From Oscillospiraceae bacterium (GTDB lineage Bacteria; Bacillota; Clostridia; Oscillospirales; Oscillospiraceae): DNA of 32,807 nt. This document shows, in pieces, positions 8,243 through 15,531 of this stretch (positions within the stretch are counted from its first letter, which is position 1; each line of letters starts with the position of its first letter). The position numbers and the translations under genes are program-made. The notes beneath the pieces are model-generated. The model was not told the origin of the DNA. It saw only the letters and a list, made by a program, of their open reading frames with translations, and made no database searches. The stretch is taken from the NCBI GenBank assembly GCA_017632775.1, contig JAGBQR010000019.1:1-32807 (forward strand), in the 5' to 3' direction.

Positions 8243-8419
8243 ATGCCGAACCCCTCCGGAACCAGCGCCTGCCTCGTTTTTCCCATCATAGCACAAGTCT
8301 CTGCCGATTCATAGCGAAAATGGATCGTTCCCTTGACGGCAGGGTCTTCTTTTCTTGCGAAAGAGTACTCTTCGTGATATTATCGCATTAAAGTCTTAAA
8401 TTGTAAAGGATGTGGTACT
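8243..8419. other. Divergent intergenic region
   Basis: 177 bases between the LRR gene (minus) and the DUF5058 gene (plus). It holds a good plus-strand promoter at 8355-8383. For the minus strand only a fair -10 (TATGAT, plus-strand 8285-8290) was seen, with no convincing -35 box. Confidence 0.6.
8355..8383 (+). promoter_or_regulatory. Promoter of the DUF5058-M20 operon with palindrome in the spacer
   Basis: -35 TTGCGA at 8355-8360, a 17-base spacer and -10 TATTAT at 8378-8383. The spacer opens with the perfect 12-base palindrome AAGAGTACTCTT at 8361-8372, a plausible repressor operator. The leader to the TTG start at 8420 is about 30 bases. Confidence 0.7.
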
Positions 8420-9145
8420 TTGAACAGAACGTTCAGTGTCAATCACCCGCTGCTGTTTATCCTGGCCGGTGTGGCTGTTGTCGCTGTGGCGCTTCAGTCG
8501 GTCATTTTTCTCCGCAAGGCCTGGAAGCGCGCGCTGGAACTAGGTTTTTCACAGGAAAAGCTGAAAAAACTGGCTGTGTCTTCCGCGGTGTTTTCCATTG
8601 CGCCGGCCATTGCCGTAGGAATCGGCGTGATCACCTTGTCCGGCACACTGGGACTTCCTCTTCCCTGGCTGCGCCTATCCGTGGTCGGTGCGATCATGTA
8701 TGAACTGACGGCCGCGGAAACTGCGGCTTCCGCGCTTGGGACATCTCTCTCCTCCACGCTGAGTGCCACAGAGTTTTCCACTATTGCCTGGACCATGACG
8801 ATAGGGATCACCACCGGCCTGATCCTGATCCCGCTCTTCTGCGAAAAAACCACGAACGGGATCTCCAAAATCGGCATGAAAGACCGGAAATGGGGCGAGC
8901 ATTTTACAAACGCTCTTTTCTTTGCGCTGATCGCCACGTTTGTCGGCAACGGCCTCGCGGACGTGACCAAAGGCGGCGCGGGGCTTGTCTCCGCACTTGT
9001 CCTTCTGGTGTCAGCCCTGCTGATGGTCCTGTGCGGGCTTCTGCGAAATAAACTTGGCTGGAAATGGCTGAACGACTATGCGATCCCGATCTGCATGGTG
9101 ATTTCCATGGCAGCGGCGATCCCGTTCACCGCCTGGCTTGCATAA
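8420..9145 (+). CDS. DUF5058 family membrane protein
   Basis: A 241-residue integral membrane protein that I place in DUF5058 from its overall pattern. Its function is not known to me. About six hydrophobic segments are visible, with a conserved-looking polar stretch between them (YELTAAETAASALG near residues 95-108) and a later GLADVTKGGAG loop. The start is a TTG at 8420, with AAAGGA about 10 bases upstream. An ATG at 8410 lies in another frame and gives only a short unrelated peptide. It is the first gene of a tight three-gene operon, 12 bases before the second membrane protein. The pairing with that protein and a membrane-anchored M20 peptidase suggests a two-subunit transporter for a peptide or acyl-amino-acid substrate. 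That is inference from context only. Confidence 0.8.
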   Translation: MNRTFSVNHPLLFILAGVAVVAVALQSVIFLRKAWKRALELGFSQEKLKKLAVSSAVFSIAPAIAVGIGVITLSGTLGLPLPWLRLSVVGAIMYELTAAETAASALGTSLSSTLSATEFSTIAWTMTIGITTGLILIPLFCEKTTNGISKIGMKDRKWGEHFTNALFFALIATFVGNGLADVTKGGAGLVSALVLLVSALLMVLCGLLRNKLGWKWLNDYAIPICMVISMAAAIPFTAWLA

Positions 9146-9157
9146 GGAGGGTCGATC

Positions 9158-9811
9158 ATGAGTGAATATACAAGAGGAATCCACAGATCCGGACGGCTCT
9201 GGTTCGTCTTTGCCTATTTCTTTATCTATCTCTTTCCCGTAGTGACTTCGATCGTTTTTGACGCCTGGCCCAGCTGGAGCCAGTTTTTCGCCGCGGCAAT
9301 CGGCGTGGTGCCTCTCTACTGGGCGGTCGGAATCGTCGAAGCCTTTTCCTACATGCCCATGCTCGGTCCCGGCGGCAGCTACCTTGCTTTTGTCACCGGG
9401 AACATGTCGAACATGAAGGTCCCGGTCGCGCTCAACGCCATCGAATCGGCCGGTGTGCAGCAGAACACGGAGGAAGGGGATGTGATCTCCACCATTTCCA
9501 TTGCCGTCAGTTCTCTGGTGACCCTGGTGGTGATCATCATCTTCATCGTCCTCATGGTCCCGCTTACACCGGTATTCTCCAGTGAAACCCTGCAGCCGGC
9601 CTTCGCCAATGTGGTGCCTGCTCTGTTCGGCGGTCTCATGGTAGCGTTCCTTTCAAGGACTCCCAAGGTCTCCGTGCCGGTGATCGTGATCACGGTCGCC
9701 CTGTTCATCGCCGTTCCTGCACTCAAGGGCGTTTATCCGATCGTTCTGCCGGTCGTCGCCGCTGCGGCGATCGCCTATTCAAGATTTCTGTATAAGAAAG
9801 GAAGGATCTGA
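9158..9811 (+). CDS. Uncharacterised membrane protein paired with DUF5058
   Basis: A 217-residue polytopic membrane protein that I do not recognise beyond its being a likely partner of the DUF5058 product. Hydrophobic segments lie near residues 14-33, 40-62, 108-132, 150-170, 172-188 and 190-208. Between segments 2 and 3 is a glycine-rich, polar stretch, LGPGGSYLAFVTGNMSNMKV, which looks like a re-entrant loop or substrate-binding motif. The ATG follows GGAGGGTCGATC. It starts 12 bases after the DUF5058 stop and ends 2 bases before the M20 start, so the three genes are almost certainly one transcript and probably one functional unit. No ATPase or periplasmic binding protein gene is nearby, which argues against an ABC system. 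Confidence 0.75.
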   Translation: MSEYTRGIHRSGRLWFVFAYFFIYLFPVVTSIVFDAWPSWSQFFAAAIGVVPLYWAVGIVEAFSYMPMLGPGGSYLAFVTGNMSNMKVPVALNAIESAGVQQNTEEGDVISTISIAVSSLVTLVVIIIFIVLMVPLTPVFSSETLQPAFANVVPALFGGLMVAFLSRTPKVSVPVIVITVALFIAVPALKGVYPIVLPVVAAAAIAYSRFLYKKGRI

Positions 9812-9813
9812 TC

Positions 9814-11247
9814 ATGATCGGATGGATTCTGCTTGCCCTGATCGTCCTGTTCCTTGCGGTCCTGCTGGTGCGAGCCCTGCGGTTTCGTCCGCTGCCTGAA
9901 GAGCCCCGCAAAAAGGAAGAGATCGTCTTTGATCAGGACGCACCTGTCGATGCGCTGCGGGCACTCGTCCGCTGCAGGACCGTCTCGCGCGAGGATCCTG
10001 CACTTGAAGATGACGCAGAGTTCGAGAAGCTCATAGCTCTTCTCCCGCAGCTCTATCCGCATGTCTGGGAGACCTGTCCGCTCCTTCGCTTTGACGGGCG
10101 CGGACTTCTCTTCCGCTGGAAAGGCACGGACGGAAGCGGAGAACCTGCTGTGCTTATGGCCCATTACGATGTTGTTCCCGTGGAAGAAGACCTCTGGGAA
10201 AAACCGCCTTTCGATGCCATTGCCGAGGACGGCGTGATCTGGGGACGCGGTACCCTTGATACGAAAAACACCTTCAACGGGATCCTCTCCGCTGCGGAGC
10301 ATCTGATCCGGAACGGTTTCACGCCGCGAAACGACGTTTATTTCGCTTTTTCCGGCGGAGAGGAAGTCGCCGGTCCGGGCGCTGTGAACATCGTGAACTA
10401 TTTCAGGGAAAACGGCATCACCCCCTCTTTCGTCGTGGATGAGGGCGGCGCCGTTGTGGAAGGGATCTTTCCCGGGGTGAACATCCCCTTCGGAATGATC
10501 GGGATCGCGGAAAAAGGGAAGATGAACATCCGTCTCCGTTACACAGGAGACGGGGGACATGCTTCCTCTCCCGCCCCCCACACGCCCATCGGCCGTCTTT
10601 CCGCCGCCTGCGCACGGATCGAGAACCATCCCTTCCCGCATCACTACACTGTTCCCGTCCGGGCTTTCTTTGATGCACTCGGCCGCCATGCTTCCTTCGC
10701 ATACCGCCTGCTTTTTGCCAACCTGTGGTGCTTCGGCGGTCTGCTGGATATGGTGTGCCGGAAAAGCGGCGGTGCTCTGAACGCTCTTGTGCGGACGACA
10801 GTCGCCTTCACGATGATGGAAGGTTCCAAAGCCTCGAACGTGATCCCGTCGAATGCCTGGATGGTCGCGAATATACGGCTCAATCCGGAAGATTCGGTGG
10901 AATCCGCGCTTGCGTATATCCGGAAAGTCGTGGACGATCCCGAGATCGACATCAGCAGCTGGGACGGCTCCGAACCCAGTCCGGTCTCCCGGCTCGACTG
11001 TGAAGGATGGAAGATCGTCTCGGAAGCGGTCTCGGACACCTGGAACTGTCATTCGGCTCCCTATCTGATGGTGCAGTGTTCGGACAGCCGCCATTACGCG
11101 CCGATCTCTGACCGGGTCTATCGCTTTTCCGCAGCGGACATGACCGATGAAGAACGTGAGTCGATCCACGGAAACAACGAGAAGATCCGGATCGAAACCG
11201 TACAGCGTGCCGTGGAGTTCTTCATCCGGGTACTCAGGCGCTGCTGA
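9814..11247 (+). CDS. Membrane-anchored M20 family metallopeptidase
   Basis: A di-zinc amidohydrolase of the M20 (ArgE/DapE/CPG2, PM20D1-like) family, 477 residues. These enzymes cleave dipeptides, C-terminal residues or N-acyl-amino acids. An N-terminal hydrophobic helix (about residues 3-20) followed by RALRFR suggests a membrane anchor. Metal and catalytic residues visible: H117 and D119 (MAHYDVVPV), D149 (GRGTLDTKN), E183 and E184 (GGEEVAG), acidic E210 (VVDEGG), and a late His in DSRHYAP. A dimerisation insert lies in the middle third. The ATG is 2 bases after the preceding stop, with GGAAGGATCTG upstream. The anchor plus two membrane-protein partners suggests hydrolysis coupled to transport, with the side of the membrane undetermined. 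The 15-bp terminator at 11266 ends the operon. Confidence 0.93.
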   Translation: MIGWILLALIVLFLAVLLVRALRFRPLPEEPRKKEEIVFDQDAPVDALRALVRCRTVSREDPALEDDAEFEKLIALLPQLYPHVWETCPLLRFDGRGLLFRWKGTDGSGEPAVLMAHYDVVPVEEDLWEKPPFDAIAEDGVIWGRGTLDTKNTFNGILSAAEHLIRNGFTPRNDVYFAFSGGEEVAGPGAVNIVNYFRENGITPSFVVDEGGAVVEGIFPGVNIPFGMIGIAEKGKMNIRLRYTGDGGHASSPAPHTPIGRLSAACARIENHPFPHHYTVPVRAFFDALGRHASFAYRLLFANLWCFGGLLDMVCRKSGGALNALVRTTVAFTMMEGSKASNVIPSNAWMVANIRLNPEDSVESALAYIRKVVDDPEIDISSWDGSEPSPVSRLDCEGWKIVSEAVSDTWNCHSAPYLMVQCSDSRHYAPISDRVYRFSAADMTDEERESIHGNNEKIRIETVQRAVEFFIRVLRRC

Positions 11248-11265
11248 TCTCTCCGTTTTATCACG

Positions 11266-11300
11266 ACAAAGGACCGTTCCTGTACGGAACGGTCCTTTGT
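11266..11300. terminator. Bidirectional terminator between the M20 and P-type ATPase genes
   Basis: 15-bp perfect stem, arms 11266-11280 and 11286-11300, loop TGTAC, followed on the plus strand by ATTTTTCC. The genes on either side converge on it, so it probably serves both. Confidence 0.88.
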
Positions 11301-11312
11301 ATTTTTCCTATT

Positions 11313-14033
11313 TTATTTTTCCGCTTTTCTGAGAGCGGCTCTGCGAAGCGCCTTGCCGATCTCGAATACGGGAACCGTAGAGAGCGCCAGGCCGGCGGAA
11401 ATCAGCAGTTCCTTGGTCTGGAAGGTGCCCGGTTCAATATCGAATACCTGCTGAAGACCCGGTGTATAGATCGCCGCCAGCGTGAAGAGCGTTGTAACTG
11501 CAAATGCCCCCAACAGCCACCAGTTGATGTTCTTGAGCATTCCTTTTGAGAAGATGGACCCGGTCCGGGATCGCATGTTGACTGCGCACATCATTTCCGC
11601 AAAGTTCACGGTAAGGAAGGCCATCGCCATCGCATTGACGCACACAGTTCCCCGGAACATCCCCGCCATGGATCCGAACTCGAGATGATACCCGATCAGA
11701 TAGGCCGCGATCTCGATGATGGCAAGATAGACCCCCTGCCATACCATGTCATACCCGGCACCGTTGGAGAAGATCCCGTCCGTGGAAGCACGGGGTTTCC
11801 TCTTCATAACGTCGCCTTCGGCCTTTTCCATCCCCAGCGCAAGACCGGGAAGCGAGTCTGTCACCATGTTGATCCAGAGAAGATGGACCGGAGAAAGGAT
11901 GGTGAAATTCAGCAGCGAGGCCAGGAACATGATGATAACCTCGGCCATGTTCGTGGAAAGCTGGAACTGCAGGACCTTGCATACGTTGTCGTAGATCTTT
12001 CTTCCCTCTTCCACCGCATGGACGATCGTTGCGAAGTTGTCATCGGCAAGGACCATATCCGCAGCACCTTTGGTCACATCCGTCCCCGTGATGCCCATCC
12101 CGACTCCGATGTCCGCAGCCTTGATCGAAGGAGCATCGTTCACACCGTCCCCGGTCATGGCCGTGACACAGCCCCGGGCTCTCCACGCCTGAACGATCCG
12201 CGTCTTGTGCTCCGGCTGGACACGCGCGTAGACCGAGTACTTCGTGACTTCCTCGATCATTTCCTCATCCGAGAACTGATCCAACTCCGCGCCAACGATC
12301 GCCTCTCCGGGATCCGTGATGATCCCGAGATCTCTTGCAATGGCAACGGCGGTATCCTTGTGATCCCCGGTGATCATGACAGGCCGGATCCCTGCCTCGC
12401 GGCATTCCTGGATGGCATCATAGACTTCCGGACGGCAGGGATCGATCATACCGGTGATCCCGATGAAAATCAGATCGTTCTCGATCTTTTCCGCATCATA
12501 ACTTTCGGGTTCCTGATCGTATTCCCTGTATGCGGCGCACAGTACACGCAGCGCGCGGTCGGCAAATTCCTTGTTTTTCTGTTCGATGCCGTCGGCAAGT
12601 TCCTTCGTCATGGGAACGATGCCGTTTTCCGTGAGGTATCCGGTGCAGCGGGCAAGCATGACGTCGCAGGCGCCTTTCGTATACTGGATAAAGCCTTTCT
12701 CCGTCCGGTGGACGGTCGACATCATCTTTCTTCCCGAATCGAACGGTGCTTCCCCGATCCTCGGCTGCTTTTCCTTGAGCTGGTATTTCGGCAGGTCGAT
12801 ACTGAACGCATAGTTGACAAGCGCACACTCTGTCGGTTCGCCGGTTGACTGGGTCTCCCCGGGCTGCAATTCCGCATCCGAGCAAAGTGCCATCGCTGTG
12901 GCCAGCAGTTCTTTATCGGCCGTGAATTCGTCCACCACGGTCATCTTGTTCTGGGTCAGCGTTCCAGTCTTGTCCGTGCAGATGATCTGGGTGCATCCGA
13001 GCGTCTCAACCGCCGTGAGCTTGCGGATCAGCGCCTGTCTCTTCGACATGGCCGTAACGCCGATGGACAGAATGATCGTAACAACGGCCGGCAGTCCTTC
13101 CGGAATTGCGGCAACAGCCAGTGCAATCGCCGCAATAAATGTATCCAGCCCCGTTTCACCGAGAATCTTCCAGGAAAAGCTCTGATCGGAGATCAGCAGC
13201 GATTCCACAATCCCGATCACAAAGACCAGCACACAGATACCGAGAACGAGTTTTGTAAGGAAACGGGAAAGCTCCGCCATCTTTTTCTGCAGCGGGGTCT
13301 GTTCCTTCTCCGCCTCGCTCAGCGCATCGGCGATCTTGCCCATCTCCGTTTCCATGCCAGTAGCCGTGACCACGGCGCGGCCGCGTCCGTAGACCACTGT
13401 TGATCCGGAGTAGAGCATATTCGTGCGATCGCCCAGAGGCACATCCGCGTTTTCATCCCGGCAGTACAGCACATCGATGATCTTGTTCACCGGAACAGAC
13501 TCACCCGTCAGCGCAGCCTCCTCCACCTTGAGTGAATGGCTTTCCAGGATCCTGCAGTCCGCCGGAACCGCATCGCCTGCCTCAAAGACAAGGATATCTC
13601 CCGGGACAATGTCCTCGCTTTTGATCACACACACCTGTCCGTCGCGGAGAACCTTGGAAGTTGCCGCCGTCATCTGCATCAGCGCTTCCATTGCCGCTTC
13701 CGACTTGCTCTCCTGGATCAGGGACATCGCCGTGTTGATGATGACCACCACCAGAATTACAAAGACATCCGCAAAATCGGAAAACTTGAACGTCCCGTGG
13801 GCTTCCAGTACAGTCACGACCGCCTGGATCCCCGCAGCGACGATCAGCATGATGATCATGGGGTCGGCAAGGGAACGGATGAATTTTCTGAACAGGCTCT
13901 CTTTTTCCGGTTCCGCAAGCTTGTTCTTCCCGTTCTCAGCGAGCCGCTTTTCCGCTTCCGCAGAACTCAGGCCGTTTTCTCCGCTGTTCAGGGAGGCAAG
14001 GACCTGTTCCCGCTCTTCACAATAATACTTCAT
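11313..14033 (-). CDS. P2-type cation-translocating ATPase, predicted Ca2+/Mn2+ exporter
   Basis: A 906-residue P-type ATPase of the SERCA/PMCA-like group that pumps divalent cations across the cytoplasmic membrane. Visible: the N-terminal cation-ATPase segment, TGES of the actuator domain at 177-180, the phosphorylated D354 in CTDKTGTLT, the TGDG(V)NDAP hinge, and ten predicted membrane helices. The SERCA-type ion ligands appear conserved: E312 in PEGLP (TM4), N and E in TNMAEV (TM5), NMVTD (TM6), and an acidic residue in NFAEMM (TM8). Sequence alone would suggest calcium. The manganese riboswitch directly upstream suggests that Mn2+ is a physiological substrate, as for riboswitch-controlled P-type ATPases in lactic acid bacteria. 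The ATG at 14033 has GAGG 7 bases upstream. Confidence 0.95.
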   Translation of the reverse strand: MKYYCEEREQVLASLNSGENGLSSAEAEKRLAENGKNKLAEPEKESLFRKFIRSLADPMIIMLIVAAGIQAVVTVLEAHGTFKFSDFADVFVILVVVIINTAMSLIQESKSEAAMEALMQMTAATSKVLRDGQVCVIKSEDIVPGDILVFEAGDAVPADCRILESHSLKVEEAALTGESVPVNKIIDVLYCRDENADVPLGDRTNMLYSGSTVVYGRGRAVVTATGMETEMGKIADALSEAEKEQTPLQKKMAELSRFLTKLVLGICVLVFVIGIVESLLISDQSFSWKILGETGLDTFIAAIALAVAAIPEGLPAVVTIILSIGVTAMSKRQALIRKLTAVETLGCTQIICTDKTGTLTQNKMTVVDEFTADKELLATAMALCSDAELQPGETQSTGEPTECALVNYAFSIDLPKYQLKEKQPRIGEAPFDSGRKMMSTVHRTEKGFIQYTKGACDVMLARCTGYLTENGIVPMTKELADGIEQKNKEFADRALRVLCAAYREYDQEPESYDAEKIENDLIFIGITGMIDPCRPEVYDAIQECREAGIRPVMITGDHKDTAVAIARDLGIITDPGEAIVGAELDQFSDEEMIEEVTKYSVYARVQPEHKTRIVQAWRARGCVTAMTGDGVNDAPSIKAADIGVGMGITGTDVTKGAADMVLADDNFATIVHAVEEGRKIYDNVCKVLQFQLSTNMAEVIIMFLASLLNFTILSPVHLLWINMVTDSLPGLALGMEKAEGDVMKRKPRASTDGIFSNGAGYDMVWQGVYLAIIEIAAYLIGYHLEFGSMAGMFRGTVCVNAMAMAFLTVNFAEMMCAVNMRSRTGSIFSKGMLKNINWWLLGAFAVTTLFTLAAIYTPGLQQVFDIEPGTFQTKELLISAGLALSTVPVFEIGKALRRAALRKAEK

Positions 14034-14061
14034 GTTTGTTCCTCGTTCCGACTTCAGAAAT

Positions 14062-14097
14062 AAAAAAGACTTCTACAGCTTTCGGCTGTAAAAGTCT
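14062..14097 (-). terminator. Riboswitch-controlled intrinsic terminator
   Basis: On the minus strand, a 13-bp stem with one G-U wobble (plus-strand arms 14067-14079 and 14085-14097, 5-base loop) is followed by a run of six T. The 5' arm begins AGACTTTT, the same bases that form the 3' strand of the aptamer's closing helix, so the aptamer and the terminator exclude each other. Confidence 0.88.
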
Positions 14098-14198
14098 CGC
14101 TAAATACGCATCCGGTATCCGGTCTGCCGAGCCCCGAAGGCTGTGATGACGGCAGATCCGCCGCTGAATCCAGCGAAAGCTACTCCCTTTTGCGCAAA
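14086..14198 (-). promoter_or_regulatory. yybP-ykoY manganese riboswitch aptamer
   Basis: Read on the minus strand, the leader carries the hallmark AAAAGGGAGTAGC (plus-strand about 14176-14195). It continues through a hairpin, then GCCGTCATCACAG...CTCGGCAGACC, a short helix around GGATACCGGATGC, and ends in TTTAGCGAGACTTTT. These are the two loop motifs and the closing helix of the yybP-ykoY (Mn2+-sensing) family. The 3' strand of the closing helix is shared with the downstream terminator. Mn2+ binding should stabilise the aptamer, block the terminator and switch the ATPase gene on. Family assignment was made by eye against remembered consensus; a covariance-model search would settle it. Confidence 0.93.
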
Positions 14199-14199
14199 A

Positions 14200-14228
14200 A
14201 CCATACCACAACAAGCTATCGCTGTCAA
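14200..14228 (-). promoter_or_regulatory. Promoter of the Mn riboswitch-ATPase transcript
   Basis: Minus-strand -35 TTGACA (plus-strand 14223-14228), a 17-base spacer and -10 TATGGT (14200-14205). It begins only 6 bases beyond the ychF stop codon and directly precedes the aptamer, so the ATPase is transcribed independently of ychF. Confidence 0.82.
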
Positions 14229-14233
14229 TCGTT

Positions 14234-15310
14234 TTAGATGTTGAAACGGAAATTGGTAATGTCTCCGTCTTTCATGACATAATCTTTACCTTCCAGTCGG
14301 AAAAGACCTTTTTCCCTGGCCGCGTTCATCGACCCGCATGCCTTCAGATCATCAAAGGCGACGATCTCGGCGCGGATAAACCCTCTTTCGATATCGGTAT
14401 GGACTTTTCCGGCCGCTTTCGGCGCTTTTGTCCCCTTCACGATGGTCCAGGCATGGACATCATCTTCCCCGGCAGTAAGGAACGAGATATATCCGAGAAG
14501 GTCATAGGAGGTGCGGATCAGCCGGTTCAGTCCTCTCTCCCTGAGTCCGAGTTCTTCCATGAACATCGCGGCCTCATCCGGATCCATATCGGCGATATCC
14601 TCTTCAAACTTGGCCGCGACCGGGAGCACCGCAGCCCCCTGTTCCTCCGCGATGGAGGCAAGCGCCTTGAAGTTCGGATCGTTCGTGTAGTCCGCCATTC
14701 CGTTCTCATCCAGATTAGCCACATAGATCACGGGTTTTACGGAAAGGAGCCCTCCGTCCGCCAGGATGTCCTTGTCCTCCTCGGTGAATTCAAAGGTCCG
14801 GGCCGGTTTTCCGTCGGAAAGATGCTCGATGAGCGCTTCGCACATCTCGCATTCGCGTTTATACTTTTTATCTCCGCTCTTGGCATTCTTTTTCGCCCGG
14901 TCCAGCCGGCGTTCCGCGATATCGATATCCGCCAGAATCAGCTCCAGATTCAGCGTCTCGGCATCCCTGGCAGCATCCGCTTCCTCGAGAAAGATCTCCT
15001 CATTGTCAAAGCAACGCACGACCTGTACCAGCGCATCCGTCTGCCGGATCACGTTGAGGAGCTCGTTTCCCTTACCGTTTCCCTTGCCGATTCCCGCAAT
15101 ATCCACGAATTCAATGGTGGCCGGCGTATATTTTTTCGGATGATAGTATTCTGCAAGCCAGTCCAGCCGCTCATCCGGCACCTTGGCCACTCCGATATTC
15201 GGTTTTGCACCGGCGTTCGAATAAGCGCCGGTCTCGGCTTTTGCTCCGGTAAGCGCATTGAACAGCGTCGTCTTTCCGACATTCGGCAGTCCCACGATAC
15301 CCAGTTTCAT
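14234..15310 (-). CDS. ychF: Redox- and translation-associated ATPase YchF (Obg-like)
   Basis: A universally conserved Obg-family P-loop NTPase that binds the ribosome and prefers ATP to GTP. The P-loop GLPNVGKTT lies near residues 7-15, G3 is DIAGIGKG, and the G4 position reads NLDE, not NKxD, which explains the altered nucleotide preference known for YchF. A coiled-coil insertion follows the G domain, and the C-terminus carries the TGS domain (KGTKAPKAAGKVHTDIERGFIRAEIV). At 358 residues it is slightly shorter than E. coli YchF (363). AAGGAG lies 10 bases upstream of the ATG. It appears monocistronic: the ATPase downstream has its own promoter and riboswitch. Confidence 0.97.
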   Translation of the reverse strand: MKLGIVGLPNVGKTTLFNALTGAKAETGAYSNAGAKPNIGVAKVPDERLDWLAEYYHPKKYTPATIEFVDIAGIGKGNGKGNELLNVIRQTDALVQVVRCFDNEEIFLEEADAARDAETLNLELILADIDIAERRLDRAKKNAKSGDKKYKRECEMCEALIEHLSDGKPARTFEFTEEDKDILADGGLLSVKPVIYVANLDENGMADYTNDPNFKALASIAEEQGAAVLPVAAKFEEDIADMDPDEAAMFMEELGLRERGLNRLIRTSYDLLGYISFLTAGEDDVHAWTIVKGTKAPKAAGKVHTDIERGFIRAEIVAFDDLKACGSMNAAREKGLFRLEGKDYVMKDGDITNFRFNI

Positions 15311-15343
15311 ATGTGATCACATCTCCTTCTCTCTGTCGCAACA

Positions 15344-15371
15344 AGTATACCACAGCGCCTGTCTTTTTCAA
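15344..15371 (-). promoter_or_regulatory. Probable ychF promoter
   Basis: Minus-strand -35 TTGAAA (plus-strand 15366-15371), 16-base spacer and -10 TATACT (15344-15349), giving a leader of roughly 30 bases. For the divergent glgA gene only a TATATT -10 candidate near 15450 was seen, with no convincing -35 box. Confidence 0.65.
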
Positions 15372-15531
15372 CACCCGCTTTTTCCTGCAGAACACCGCAT
15401 TCTCCCGGCAGACTCTGTTTTTCCGCTTTTCTTCCCCCTTTTTATGTGGTATATTGGATTTAGAAACCGCTTTCTTTTCAAGCAGCGGATTAAACCGACC
15501 GGGTGCTTTTCTGCATCCAAAGGAGGATAGA

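Noticed and set aside
9775-11169. 464-codon open frame on the minus strand opposite the M20 gene
   Set aside because: It has no family pattern, is rich in His, Arg and Asp as expected for an antisense reading of GC-biased third positions, and lies fully inside a well-supported gene.
11685-12848. 387-codon plus-strand open frame inside the P-type ATPase gene
   Set aside because: It reads antisense through the conserved ATPase core and has no independent signal.
14041-14233. A short protein frame (14017-14214, minus) across the ATPase leader
   Set aside because: The region is explained by promoter, aptamer and terminator, and the frame lacks a start signal.
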